NCBI RefSeq assembly: GCF_008932435.1
Contig: NZ_WBWE01000004.1
Coordinates: forward strand, 186,001-250,000
Length of the DNA: 64,000 nt
Direction: 5' to 3'
From: Brucella pseudintermedia
GTDB lineage: Bacteria; Pseudomonadota; Alphaproteobacteria; Rhizobiales; Rhizobiaceae
Position 1 is the stretch's first letter, and every line of letters begins with the position of its first letter. Of this stretch, positions 1 to 8,053 are shown in pieces. The notes beneath the pieces are model-generated. The model was not told the DNA's origin. It saw only the letters and a program-made list of their open reading frames with translations, and did no database searches. The position numbers and the translations under genes were made by a program.

Positions 1-141
1 GAACTGGCGGGCAGTGTTCCAATGGCGGATCACACGCTTTTTGCCGGGCTGGTAACGAATACCGATTTGCCGCTGCATTCGCGCCCGTTGCTATGGGCGC
101 GTCGCAATTATCGCGCGTTGAGACATGACGCGGATTTATGA
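1..141 (+). CDS. C-terminal end of a glutathione S-transferase-like protein (partial)
   Basis: The window opens inside a reading frame that stops at 139-141. The 46 visible residues contain MADHTLFAGL, which resembles the conserved helix-6 segment of glutathione S-transferases (usually xIADCTLFAAL), followed by a short basic tail. The N-terminal thioredoxin-like domain lies outside the window, so substrate and class cannot be judged. It runs in the same direction as soxR, 121 bases upstream of it. Assignment rests on one short motif and is tentative. Confidence 0.45.
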   Translation, partial: ELAGSVPMADHTLFAGLVTNTDLPLHSRPLLWARRNYRALRHDADL

Positions 142-262
142 GACGCTTGCAATGGCGCGCGGCTGGAGCGCTTTTCTTCCGCGCATCTGAACCAAAAACC
201 GTTTCACACTTTTCGGGATGCGCTCAAAGGCCTACACATTCGGCATGATCGAGTTTGACGAT

Positions 263-730
263 ATGGAACATTCAGGTCTCAAGAAAAGCCTGACAGTTGG
301 TGACGTTTCCCGGCGCGCTGGCGTGGCGGTCTCTACGGTTCATTTCTATGAAACCAAGGGGCTTATCGAGGGCTGGCGCACAGAGGGCAACCAGCGACGT
401 TATCACCGCGCCGTGCTGCGTCGCATTGCCATTATCAAGATCGCGCAACGCGCGGGCATCCCGCTCGCGATCATTCGTGAGGCGCTGGAAGACCTTCCGC
501 ACGACCACGTACCGACGGCGGAAGACTGGAGACGATTTTCGGAAGCTTGGAAAGGCATGCTTCAGGAACGTATCGACAGTCTGATGCAGCTTCGTGACCA
601 GATAACAAGCTGCATCGGCTGCGGTTGTCTCTCGCTTTCCGAATGCCCGTTGCGAAATCCAGACGACATCCTCGGACAACAGGGCGCCGGCCCCAGAAGA
701 TTGATGGTCAAGACCGGCAATCTCACTTGA
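263..730 (+). CDS. soxR: Redox-sensing MerR-family regulator SoxR
   Basis: A 155-residue MerR-type activator. An N-terminal winged helix (VGDVSRRAGVAVSTVHFYE) is followed by a dimerization helix and the diagnostic [2Fe-2S] ligand pattern CIGCGCLSLSECPLRNP near residues 119-135, the C-x2-C-x-C-x5-C signature of SoxR. In this family the oxidized cluster switches a bound promoter on. I start at the ATG at 263 because it gives the family length (E. coli SoxR is 154 residues); an in-frame ATG at 218 would add 15 unconserved residues. A terminator follows, then a SoxR box in front of the next operon. Outside enterobacteria SoxR usually responds to redox-cycling compounds and controls efflux and oxidoreductase genes directly, which fits the neighbours here. 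Confidence 0.95.
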   Translation: MEHSGLKKSLTVGDVSRRAGVAVSTVHFYETKGLIEGWRTEGNQRRYHRAVLRRIAIIKIAQRAGIPLAIIREALEDLPHDHVPTAEDWRRFSEAWKGMLQERIDSLMQLRDQITSCIGCGCLSLSECPLRNPDDILGQQGAGPRRLMVKTGNLT

Positions 731-759
731 TTTTCCAGCGTCCGAGCCGAGTTTTCCCC

Positions 760-798
760 ACCGCCATTGCGCTCGTTCGCGGTGGCGGTTTTGTTTTG
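760..798 (+). terminator. Rho-independent terminator after soxR
   Basis: A 12-bp stem (760-771 with 778-789, two G-U pairs) with a 6-base loop is followed by TTTTGTTTT. It separates soxR from the efflux operon. Confidence 0.75.
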
Positions 799-842
799 GA
801 TTTGGCCGATTAAATCCTGATGTTTTCAGTCGAAATAGCCTA

Positions 843-873
843 TTGACCTCAACCAAGGTTGAGGTTCTATAAA
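843..873 (+). promoter_or_regulatory. SoxR box and SoxR-type promoter with 19-bp spacer
   Basis: The -35 hexamer TTGACC (843-848) and the -10 hexamer TATAAA (868-873) are 19 bases apart, the overlong spacing typical of MerR/SoxR-activated promoters. Between them lies CCTCAACCAAGGTTGAGG (847-864), an inverted repeat with perfect 8-bp arms that matches the known SoxR consensus arms CCTCAA/TTGAGG. The site is 45 bases upstream of the GTG start of the MFS gene. Confidence 0.93.
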
Positions 874-908
874 CCCGTCGGCAACAATTCAGTTCACGGA
901 GGCCGACA

Positions 909-2360
909 GTGCAAAGTTCGATCGAAGAAACAATTCCGGCGGGGGACGCGGGCTATAAGCCCGCTGGCTGGGGTGAGCTTCTAAGCGGTAAAAATGGCCT
1001 CTATGCCCTGGCTTTGGCTGGTGGGGTCACGCTCCACGCGGTCAATATGTACATCGCGACCACAGTCATGCCGAGCGTGGTGCAGGATATTGGCGGCATG
1101 GATTTCTATGCTTGGGCCACGACCTTGTTCGTCGTTACATCCATTCTGGGCGCCGCACTCACTGCGCGGCTTCTGAAAAGCGCCGGTCCAAGGGGCGCCT
1201 ATGTCGTGGCGACCCTGCTGTTCGCGGCCGGTACGCTGATTTCATCTCTGGCGATCAATATGCCGGTGATGCTGGTGGGGCGGAGCGTGCAGGGCCTTGG
1301 CGGCGGCTTCCTTTATGCGCTTGCCTATGGCCTGACCCGTGTCGTACTGCCAGAGCGTCTGTGGGGCAGGGCCATTGGGCTCATTTCCGCGATGTTTGGC
1401 GTGGCGACACTGATCGGTCCGGCGATTGGCGGCATCTTTGCCGAATATGGCGCATGGCGCGCCGCGTTCTGGTCGTTGCTGCCCGTTTCTGGCCTTTTCG
1501 CTGTGGTCGCATTCGCAACAATGCCGCGCTCGAGCTGGGACAAGAATGAGCGCGTTTCCATTCCCGTTCTTCAACTCATCCTTTTGACCGGCGCTGTCCT
1601 TGCGGTGTCAGCAGGCAGCCTGTCTCAGGAGACGCTATGGAAGATCGTTGGACTGGGGGCTGCGATATTCATGATTGCCGTCATTGCGGTCGTGGACCGC
1701 GACGCCAAGGCCCGCCTCCTGCCGCGCCGCTCGTTCAGCCTGTCGATGCCGCTGGGTGCGCTTTACCTTACAATCGCGCTTTTGATGCTCAGCATGCAGC
1801 CCGAAATATACGTGCCCTACCTGCTTCAGCACCTGCATGACCAGTCTCCGCTATGGGCGGGATATCTGGCGGCACTGATGGCCATTGGCTGGACTGTGGC
1901 ATCCTTCCTCAGTTCCAAATGGCAGGAGAAGGGCGGCGACAAACTTGTCGTGGCGGGCCCCATCCTTGCGCTCGCGGGCCTCGTATTGCTCGCCATATTC
2001 CTTCCGGTTCACGGTAACGGCAACTGGTCATTGCTCGCGCCCGTCTGCCTTGGGCTCATCCTGATCGGTTTCGGGATCGGCCTTGCCTGGCCGAGCCTCG
2101 TCACCCGTGTTTATCAAAGCGCTCCGTCGACCGAGCAGGACCTTGCCGCAGGCGGCATGACGACCGTGCAGCTTTTCGCCATCGCCTTCGGGACGGCCTG
2201 TGCGGGCATGGTTGCCAATTTCGCCGGCATTGCCGTGCCTGGCGGCGTGGAAGGCGCGGCCAATGCCTCGCTCGGGCTCTCGGTGATTTTCGCGCTCGCA
2301 CCGGCAATTGCGATTGCCGTGGCATTCAGGGTCAACCGGATTACTGGCGGAAAGGGCTGA
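909..2360 (+). CDS. MFS drug efflux transporter (DHA2/EmrB-QacA type), SoxR-controlled
   Basis: A 483-residue protein with about 14 predicted membrane segments, the size and topology of the DHA2 family of proton-driven drug exporters. The antiporter motif C region is visible as GPAIGGIFAEYGAWRAAFW near residue 172. The start is GTG at 909, with GGAGG at 898-902. It is the first gene behind the SoxR box, so it is probably induced by redox-active drugs or pigments and exports them. doxX and a short-chain dehydrogenase follow at 3 and 71 bases, suggesting one transcript. The substrate cannot be read from the sequence. Confidence 0.88.
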   Translation: MQSSIEETIPAGDAGYKPAGWGELLSGKNGLYALALAGGVTLHAVNMYIATTVMPSVVQDIGGMDFYAWATTLFVVTSILGAALTARLLKSAGPRGAYVVATLLFAAGTLISSLAINMPVMLVGRSVQGLGGGFLYALAYGLTRVVLPERLWGRAIGLISAMFGVATLIGPAIGGIFAEYGAWRAAFWSLLPVSGLFAVVAFATMPRSSWDKNERVSIPVLQLILLTGAVLAVSAGSLSQETLWKIVGLGAAIFMIAVIAVVDRDAKARLLPRRSFSLSMPLGALYLTIALLMLSMQPEIYVPYLLQHLHDQSPLWAGYLAALMAIGWTVASFLSSKWQEKGGDKLVVAGPILALAGLVLLAIFLPVHGNGNWSLLAPVCLGLILIGFGIGLAWPSLVTRVYQSAPSTEQDLAAGGMTTVQLFAIAFGTACAGMVANFAGIAVPGGVEGAANASLGLSVIFALAPAIAIAVAFRVNRITGGKG

Positions 2361-2363
2361 TCG

Positions 2364-2762
2364 ATGCCGCGTTTCATTGCCAACATTCTCGATTCCCGCG
2401 TCAGTCTTTTGCTAGCGCGGATCGTTCTCACCTTTGTTTTATGGTCCAGCGGTCTGGCCAAGCTCTTTGATTTCGGTGCCAATGTCGCGGAAATGGAGAG
2501 CTTCGGTCTCTATCCGGGCTGGCTGTTCAACAGTGCGACCCTGCTTTTGCAAATCGGCGGATCATTGATGATTATCTTCAATCGCGGAACCTGGCTTGCT
2601 TGCGGCGCTCTTGCGGTCTTTACGATCCTGACCATTCCGGTCCCGCATCCATTCTGGACGAAAGAAGGAGAAGAAGCTTTCCGGGATATGACGGTGGCAC
2701 TGGAGCACATATCGCTGATCGGTGGCCTCGCCATAGCCGCGATCCTGGCGCGTAAGGTTTAA
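2364..2762 (+). CDS. DoxX family membrane protein
   Basis: A 132-residue, four-helix membrane protein. The first helix carries the DoxX-type pattern LARIVLTFVLWSSGLAKLFDF. DoxX proteins are small membrane proteins, several of them linked to redox or oxidative-stress functions. It begins 3 bases after the MFS gene, so it is almost certainly cotranscribed from the SoxR promoter. A second, unrelated-looking DoxX gene lies at 54009-54410. Confidence 0.8.
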   Translation: MPRFIANILDSRVSLLLARIVLTFVLWSSGLAKLFDFGANVAEMESFGLYPGWLFNSATLLLQIGGSLMIIFNRGTWLACGALAVFTILTIPVPHPFWTKEGEEAFRDMTVALEHISLIGGLAIAAILARKV

Positions 2763-2833
2763 ACCACTGGACGCAAGGATTGGCCTGCCTGTACCCTGCC
2801 TGTCGTCTGATCGATAGGCAGGGAGGGCCTGGA

Positions 2834-3664
2834 ATGGATGTGACGGTCATAACGGGAGCATCGGATGGTATCGGGGCCGAAACGGCACGGCAGATTGCCC
2901 GGCGCTACCGTGCAAATGCTGCTTTGGTGCTCGCCGCACGCAATGTGGACAAGCTGGAAAATTTGGCAACGGAATTGCGGCAGCTGCGCAGTTCTGCCCT
3001 CGTGGTGCCAACCGATGTAAAAGATCGCGCTGCCTGCATCGCTTTGATTGACAAGGCGGTTTCTACCTATGGCCGCATCGATACGCTGATCGTGAATGCG
3101 GGCATGTCGGCCCATGCCAATTTTGCCGAAATCAAGCCGGATGATCTGGGCTGGATGCATGATCTGATGGAGCTGAACTACTGGGGCAGCGTATGGCCTA
3201 TCCATGCCGCACTTCCACATCTCGCTGCTAGCAAGGGACGGATTGTAGCCGTCTCATCCGTTGCCGGGTTGATCGGCGTGCCGGGGCGCACGGCCTATAG
3301 CGGAACGAAGTTCGCGCTTTCCGGCTTCTGCGAGGCGCTTCGCGCGGAACTGGAACCAAGCGGCATATCCGTGACAATCGTCTATCCGGGTGTCGTCAAG
3401 ACCGACATTCGCAAGGTGGGCTACAGCGCGAGCGGGGCCGCTCTTGGAACGAGCGGCGTGCGCGAGGATGACATGATGCCGGTCGAAGAAGCTGTGCGGC
3501 TGATGCTGGACGGCGTGCAAGCGCGCAAACGGGAAGTGCTGATGACCCGGCAGATGCGGCTGGGGCGTTGGTTGAAGCTTATTGCGCCCCGGCTGGTGGA
3601 CCGCATGGCGCTCAAGGCTATCAAGCCGGAGTTCAGGCCGAAACCGATCGTCCCCGCAAGGTAA
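2834..3664 (+). CDS. Short-chain dehydrogenase/reductase
   Basis: A 276-residue classical SDR. The cofactor motif is VITGASDGIGAE at the N-terminus, NAG follows near residue 95, and the catalytic YSGTK tetrad follows a conserved serine (AVSSVAG). The ATG at 2834 is chosen because GGGAGGG (2821-2827) precedes it and the NAD(P) motif then begins at residue 4. The C-terminus is longer than in small SDRs, as in DHRS7-like members. It ends the SoxR-linked operon and probably reduces a carbonyl or quinone-like substrate during redox stress. I considered a DprE2 role for the next cluster, but the N-terminal motif differs. Confidence 0.85.
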   Translation: MDVTVITGASDGIGAETARQIARRYRANAALVLAARNVDKLENLATELRQLRSSALVVPTDVKDRAACIALIDKAVSTYGRIDTLIVNAGMSAHANFAEIKPDDLGWMHDLMELNYWGSVWPIHAALPHLAASKGRIVAVSSVAGLIGVPGRTAYSGTKFALSGFCEALRAELEPSGISVTIVYPGVVKTDIRKVGYSASGAALGTSGVREDDMMPVEEAVRLMLDGVQARKREVLMTRQMRLGRWLKLIAPRLVDRMALKAIKPEFRPKPIVPAR

Positions 3665-3837
3665 ACAAGGACCAACAAGCGGTTGCGAGCGAGGGAGCGT
3701 TGGATATCCCTTCCGACGCACGGTGCTCCACGCTTCAAACGCGAATTTAGCGCAATCTACATCGCATAAGTTCATTTTTCATTTGGCTTCTGTCGCGGTC
3801 CCGTTACAAGAGAGGCTCGGGCGGTAAAGGGCTAAAA

Positions 3838-5277
3838 ATGGACACGCGGGGGCAGGGCAGCAGGAATGTGCCGCTGGCAGTCGATCTGGACGGAACGCTG
3901 GTTTCGACCGATCTGCTGTGGGAAGGCATTTTTCTTCTTCTGAAAAAGAACATTCTGTTCGTCTTCATGTTGCCGGTTTGGCTGCTCTCCGGCAAGGCAC
4001 ATCTCAGGCAACAGGTGGCTGACCGTGTGACGCTCGATGCTTCGCGACTCCCTTATCGAACAGAATTTCTGGATTTTTTGCGCGGGGAACATGCATCGGG
4101 AAGAGCTTTGGTGCTGGTGACGGCAGCTCCAGAACCGGTAGCGACTGCGGTCGCGTCGGAACTCGGTATCTTCAGTGAGGTCTGCTCAACGTCCTTGGCA
4201 AAAGAATCTTCCGCAAAAAGCAGGGCCGAACTGCTGGTGGAGCGCTATGGGCGGCAGGGGTTCGATTATGCGGGGAATGATCGCGACGATTTGCCGGTTT
4301 TCGATGCGGCGCGGCAGGCGATTGTCGTGGCACCTGATCGCGCAGCGGCTCAATTCCAGAAGCGGACGGGCTGTCCGGTTTTCAATGCTGGAAAACCGAC
4401 TATCCGAACCTATGTCCGGATGCTGCGGGTTCATCAATGGCTGAAGAACCTGCTGGTCTTTGTTCCTGCCACGCTGGCTCACGACATAGCAAAACCCGAT
4501 GTGTTCACCGCGGTTTGTCTGGCATTCGTCGCCTTTTCTGCGACGGCGTCCGCAATCTATATCATCAACGACATTATCGATCTTCCGGTTGACCGGAGAC
4601 ATGCCCGGAAAAATCAGCGGCCTTTTGCAAGCGGGCAGGTATCCATTCCATTTGGTCTCGGCACCGTAGCTGTGCTGCTGCTTTTGACGGCCTTCATCTG
4701 TTTCTTCCTGCCGCCTGCTTTCACGCTGGCAATCGTCACCTATCTGGCTTTCACCACCGCCTATACATTTGCCTTGAAACGCATGTTGCTGGGCGACGTG
4801 ATTTGCCTCGCAGGGCTTTACAGCTTGCGTCTATTGGGAGGATCGGCTGCCTCCCATGTTCCGCCGTCTTTCTGGCTGATGGCCTTCGCCATGTTTTTCT
4901 TCCTCTCGCTCGCATTGGTGAAGCGTTATGTCGAGCTGGACGGCGCGATGGCAACGGAAATTGACCGGATTGCCGGGCGAGGCTACCGTCCGGAAGATCG
5001 TGATATTGTGGGACAGTGCGGCGTTGCCGCCGCGTTTACCGCAGCCCTGGTTCTGGCCCTTTATATCAATAGCGACTCGGTCAAGACGCTCTATACCTAT
5101 CCCTGGCTGATATGGCCGCTCGGCCCGATGGTTCTCTATATGAACGTGCGCGTATGGATATTGGCGCATCGCGGTGACATGGACGACGATCCGGTCCTCT
5201 TCATGGCCAAGGACTGGCGCAGCCAGGTCGTTATCGCGCTTGGCGCGGTGTTGCTTCTTGTGGCTGGAATGCGCTGA
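3838..5277 (+). CDS. HAD phosphatase-UbiA prenyltransferase fusion (DPPR synthase-like)
   Basis: A 479-residue two-domain protein. Residues 10-190 form a HAD phosphatase domain (VDLDGTLV, Asp16/Asp18; GNDRDD). Residues 200-479 form a UbiA-type integral membrane prenyltransferase with the Mg-prenyl-diphosphate motif NDIIDLPVDRRH (Asn244 to His255) followed by RPFASG, closely matching mycobacterial DPPR synthase (NDVRDVEADREH, RPIAAG). That enzyme transfers phosphoribose from PRPP to decaprenyl phosphate. The fused HAD domain would supply the following dephosphorylation. The next gene overlaps its stop codon (TGATG) and encodes a DprE1-like oxidase, which supports a polyprenyl-phosphate-pentose role. 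Acceptor lipid and sugar are inferred, not shown. Confidence 0.88.
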   Translation: MDTRGQGSRNVPLAVDLDGTLVSTDLLWEGIFLLLKKNILFVFMLPVWLLSGKAHLRQQVADRVTLDASRLPYRTEFLDFLRGEHASGRALVLVTAAPEPVATAVASELGIFSEVCSTSLAKESSAKSRAELLVERYGRQGFDYAGNDRDDLPVFDAARQAIVVAPDRAAAQFQKRTGCPVFNAGKPTIRTYVRMLRVHQWLKNLLVFVPATLAHDIAKPDVFTAVCLAFVAFSATASAIYIINDIIDLPVDRRHARKNQRPFASGQVSIPFGLGTVAVLLLLTAFICFFLPPAFTLAIVTYLAFTTAYTFALKRMLLGDVICLAGLYSLRLLGGSAASHVPPSFWLMAFAMFFFLSLALVKRYVELDGAMATEIDRIAGRGYRPEDRDIVGQCGVAAAFTAALVLALYINSDSVKTLYTYPWLIWPLGPMVLYMNVRVWILAHRGDMDDDPVLFMAKDWRSQVVIALGAVLLLVAGMR

Positions 5278-6593
5278 TGGAACAGTCCTTTGACAGTTTC
5301 GGGCGAGTTGACCGGCGAGAGCGCCGATCCCTTTCGCTTGAGCGGCTGGAAACTGATTTCGCACGGACCTTGCCTGAAGGGGCCAGCCTGTTGCCATTCG
5401 GAAATGGTTGTTCCTATGGCGACAGCTGCCATAACGATGCGGGCTTCCTCGTCCCCATGCGGGCTCGAAGGAGCATACTGCACTTCGATCCAGATACGGG
5501 ATTCTTGACGGCTGAAAGCGGCGTGCTCCTGAGCGAGATCATCGCGCATGTTGCGCCGCATGGCTATTTCCTGCCTGTTACGCCCGGCACCCAGTTTGTC
5601 ACGCTCGGCGGCGCCATCGCCAATGACGTGCACGGGAAAAACCACCATCTGCGGGGAACCTTCGGGTGTCACGTCAAAGAGCTGGACCTGCTTCGCTCGG
5701 ACGGCGGCCAGTATCGGTGCTCCGAGACGGAAAATGTTGGGCTGTTTCGCGCAACAATCAGCGGAATGGGGCTGACCGGGTTGATCCTGCGCGCAACGAT
5801 CCGGCTCATGCGCGTAGGCGGTCTTGATATTGAGGAAAGGGCTCTGCCTTTCGGCAGTCTTGATGCATATTTCGATATGGCTGAGACCGCAGATATCGAG
5901 AATGAATATGCAGTTGCCTGGGTCGATCAGCTTTCCGATGGCAGGGGTCTGCTGTTGGTCGGCAATCATGTCGACGTGCCCGGCGGCGTGCATATCGCGG
6001 CATCTGCGCGCCTCGGCGTGCCTTTTGAGTTGCCGTTCTCCGCACTCAACAGGACAAGCCTGTCATTGTTTAACGCGGCCTATTTTCGGCGTAAGCGACG
6101 GCTGAAGGCGGCACATAGGATGCCATATCGAAATTTCTTTTATCCGCTCGACAGTATCGGGAACTGGAACCGGCTTTATGGCCCGGCAGGGCTTTACCAG
6201 CACCAAAGCGTGATCCCGCTTGATGCTGCCAGAACCGTCATTCCCGCAATGCTGGAGGCAAGCCGTGCCGCCGGGCAGGTTTCATTCCTGACGGTGCTCA
6301 AACGTTTCGGCTCGGTGAAGTCCCCCGGTCTCATGTCGTTTCCGACGCCGGGATATACGCTGACCATGGATTTCCCAAATCGTGGCCGAAAGACGCTGGA
6401 TTTGCTGGACCGGCTGGACCGTCTGACCGTGGGAGCCGGTGGCCGCATGAACCCGTATAAGGACCAACGGATGAGCGCTGATATTTTTGCTGCGAGTTTT
6501 CCGCGCTGGCGGGATTTTGAAATTTTTCGCGACAGGGCTTTCAATTCAAATTTCTGGCGCCGCACGGCGTTGACGCTCGGCGAGGCAGAGTAG
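5277..6593 (+). CDS. DprE1-like FAD oxidase (polyprenylphosphoryl-ribose 2-epimerase subunit)
   Basis: A 438-residue FAD-linked oxidase that resembles mycobacterial DprE1 along its length. Diagnostic blocks are GGAIANDVHGKNHH (His119 region, FAD site), FFYPLDSIGNWNRLYGPAG and YKDQR (Lys395, corresponding to the catalytic Lys418 of M. tuberculosis DprE1). DprE1 oxidizes the 2-OH of decaprenylphosphoryl-ribose to the 2-keto intermediate. At the position of the benzothiazinone-reactive Cys387 this protein has Thr363 in the context GYTLTMDFP. Start and upstream stop overlap as TGATG, so translation is probably coupled to the UbiA fusion. No DprE2-type reductase follows directly; the NAD-dependent protein two genes on is the best candidate. 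Confidence 0.88.
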   Translation: MEQSFDSFGRVDRRERRSLSLERLETDFARTLPEGASLLPFGNGCSYGDSCHNDAGFLVPMRARRSILHFDPDTGFLTAESGVLLSEIIAHVAPHGYFLPVTPGTQFVTLGGAIANDVHGKNHHLRGTFGCHVKELDLLRSDGGQYRCSETENVGLFRATISGMGLTGLILRATIRLMRVGGLDIEERALPFGSLDAYFDMAETADIENEYAVAWVDQLSDGRGLLLVGNHVDVPGGVHIAASARLGVPFELPFSALNRTSLSLFNAAYFRRKRRLKAAHRMPYRNFFYPLDSIGNWNRLYGPAGLYQHQSVIPLDAARTVIPAMLEASRAAGQVSFLTVLKRFGSVKSPGLMSFPTPGYTLTMDFPNRGRKTLDLLDRLDRLTVGAGGRMNPYKDQRMSADIFAASFPRWRDFEIFRDRAFNSNFWRRTALTLGEAE

Positions 6594-6601
6594 GAAACGT
6601 G

Positions 6602-7021
6602 ATGAAATATATTCCCTTCATCCTGTTCACAGTCATGACCAACGCCGCCGCGCAACTGATGCTGAAATACGGCATGCTGACGCTCGGGCCGATCAGTTTT
6701 TCAGCCGAAACAATGATCCAGCGCATATTCCAGATCGTGTTCAACCCCTGGGTGTTTGCGGGTCTTTTGACCTTCGTGATCTCAATGGCATCGCATCTTT
6801 ACGTGCTGTCCAAGGTCGACCTTTCCTTTGCCTATCCGTTCCTCAGCCTTGCCTATGTGGCGGTCGCTTTGCTCGCCTGGCTTTTGTTCAAGGAGGAACT
6901 GGGCGCATACAAGATCGCAGGCATAGCGTTCATCTGCATCGGGACGGTGCTGATCGCGCAGAGCGCCAAATCGTCGGCCCCGCAAGCGGAAACGACTGTA
7001 AACCGGCAGACGCAAGGGTGA
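6602..7021 (+). CDS. Small EamA/SMR-like membrane protein, ArnE/ArnF-like flippase candidate
   Basis: A 139-residue hydrophobic protein with four predicted helices. The C-terminal helix pair (SFAYPFLSLAYVAVALLAW, then IAGIAFICIGTVLIA) is typical of the short EamA proteins that include ArnE/ArnF, which move undecaprenyl-phosphate-aminoarabinose across the inner membrane. A GTG at 6599 directly precedes the ATG at 6602; I chose the ATG. Its place between a lipid-pentose oxidase and an epimerase supports flipping of a lipid-linked sugar; drug export is the alternative for this fold. Confidence 0.7.
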   Translation: MKYIPFILFTVMTNAAAQLMLKYGMLTLGPISFSAETMIQRIFQIVFNPWVFAGLLTFVISMASHLYVLSKVDLSFAYPFLSLAYVAVALLAWLLFKEELGAYKIAGIAFICIGTVLIAQSAKSSAPQAETTVNRQTQG

Positions 7022-7033
7022 ACGGGGGGCATA

Positions 7034-8053
7034 ATGAGACACATAATTTTCGGTGGCGATGGATTTGTCGGACGCTATCTCGCGCCAAAACTCCTTGCCG
7101 ATGGCCATGAGGTCATTGTTGCGGATATCGTGAAAAGCGATCTGCCGCACTACGGCGACGCAGCCTTCATCGCGACCGATGTAACCGATCTGGAAGCTAT
7201 CCGCAGGCTGGGCATTCGCGCTGACGACGTGATTTACAATCTGTCGGCCAAGATGCTCTCGCCGATACAAGTCCGTGCAAAGCGGCATGATTTTTTCTTT
7301 CCCGTCAATTATTACGGGACGGAGAACATCATCAAGGCAATGGATCTTGCCGGTGCGAGCAAGCTGGTCCACTTCACCACCGACATGGTGTACGGGCACA
7401 CCTATACTTGGCCGCAGAAGGAAGACCATCCGTGCAAGCCGCTTGGCGAATACGGGCTTTCCAAATTGAGGACCGAGGAGCTTGCCGTTGAATGGCGGGA
7501 ACGGGGAATGAATATTTCGCTGTTTCGTCCGCGTCTTATCATTGGCCCCGGACGCCTCGGCATTCTGCAAAAGCTGTTCAAGCTGATTGATTACAATCTG
7601 CCGGTGCCGATGATCGGTTCGGGCAAAAATCCCTACCAGTTTATTTCGGTGTTCGACTGTGCCGAGGCGGCATGGGCTGCTTTCAAGGCGGGTATACCTA
7701 ATGAGGTCTATAATCTCGGTTCGCTCAATCCGCCTCCCGTACGCAAGCTGCTCGGTGATCTCATCCGTCACGCCGGATCGAAATCCATTCTGTTGCCGAC
7801 GCCGGCCTGGGCGGTGAAACGGACGCTCGACCTGCTCGACTGGATGAACATGCCCCTCATGGACCCGGAGCAATATCTGATTGCCGATGAAATGTGTGTT
7901 CTCGATGTTTCAAAGGGCGAGCGCGAACTTGGTTGGGTGCCGCAATATCGGGACGAGGATATGTTGATCGCAGCCTATGGCGAATATCGTAAGAAAATCG
8001 GGGCAGATTCCTCGGAAGTGCGGGCTTCCGAAACGGCACAGAGGCAGAAATGA
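7034..8053 (+). CDS. NAD-dependent epimerase/dehydratase (extended SDR)
   Basis: A 339-residue extended SDR. The Rossmann motif GGDGFVGRYL starts at residue 5 and the catalytic YGLSK lies at Tyr140-Lys144. A GGGGGG tract sits just before the ATG. The enzyme class acts on nucleotide sugars or other activated sugars. In this operon it could reduce the 2-keto intermediate made by the DprE1-like oxidase, or oxidize/epimerize a sugar for the aminotransferase whose start overlaps its stop (ATGA at 8050). The substrate is unknown. Confidence 0.8.
   Translation: MRHIIFGGDGFVGRYLAPKLLADGHEVIVADIVKSDLPHYGDAAFIATDVTDLEAIRRLGIRADDVIYNLSAKMLSPIQVRAKRHDFFFPVNYYGTENIIKAMDLAGASKLVHFTTDMVYGHTYTWPQKEDHPCKPLGEYGLSKLRTEELAVEWRERGMNISLFRPRLIIGPGRLGILQKLFKLIDYNLPVPMIGSGKNPYQFISVFDCAEAAWAAFKAGIPNEVYNLGSLNPPPVRKLLGDLIRHAGSKSILLPTPAWAVKRTLDLLDWMNMPLMDPEQYLIADEMCVLDVSKGERELGWVPQYRDEDMLIAAYGEYRKKIGADSSEVRASETAQRQK

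Noticed and set aside
2834-3664. Short-chain dehydrogenase as the DprE2 partner of the DprE1-like oxidase
   Set aside because: Its N-terminal motif is of the ordinary ITGASDGIG kind, it belongs to the SoxR-linked operon by spacing, and its C-terminus resembles DHRS7-like SDRs.
6782-7873. 363-codon minus-strand frame over the epimerase gene
   Set aside because: Antisense shadow; the plus-strand epimerase has intact Rossmann and YxxxK motifs.
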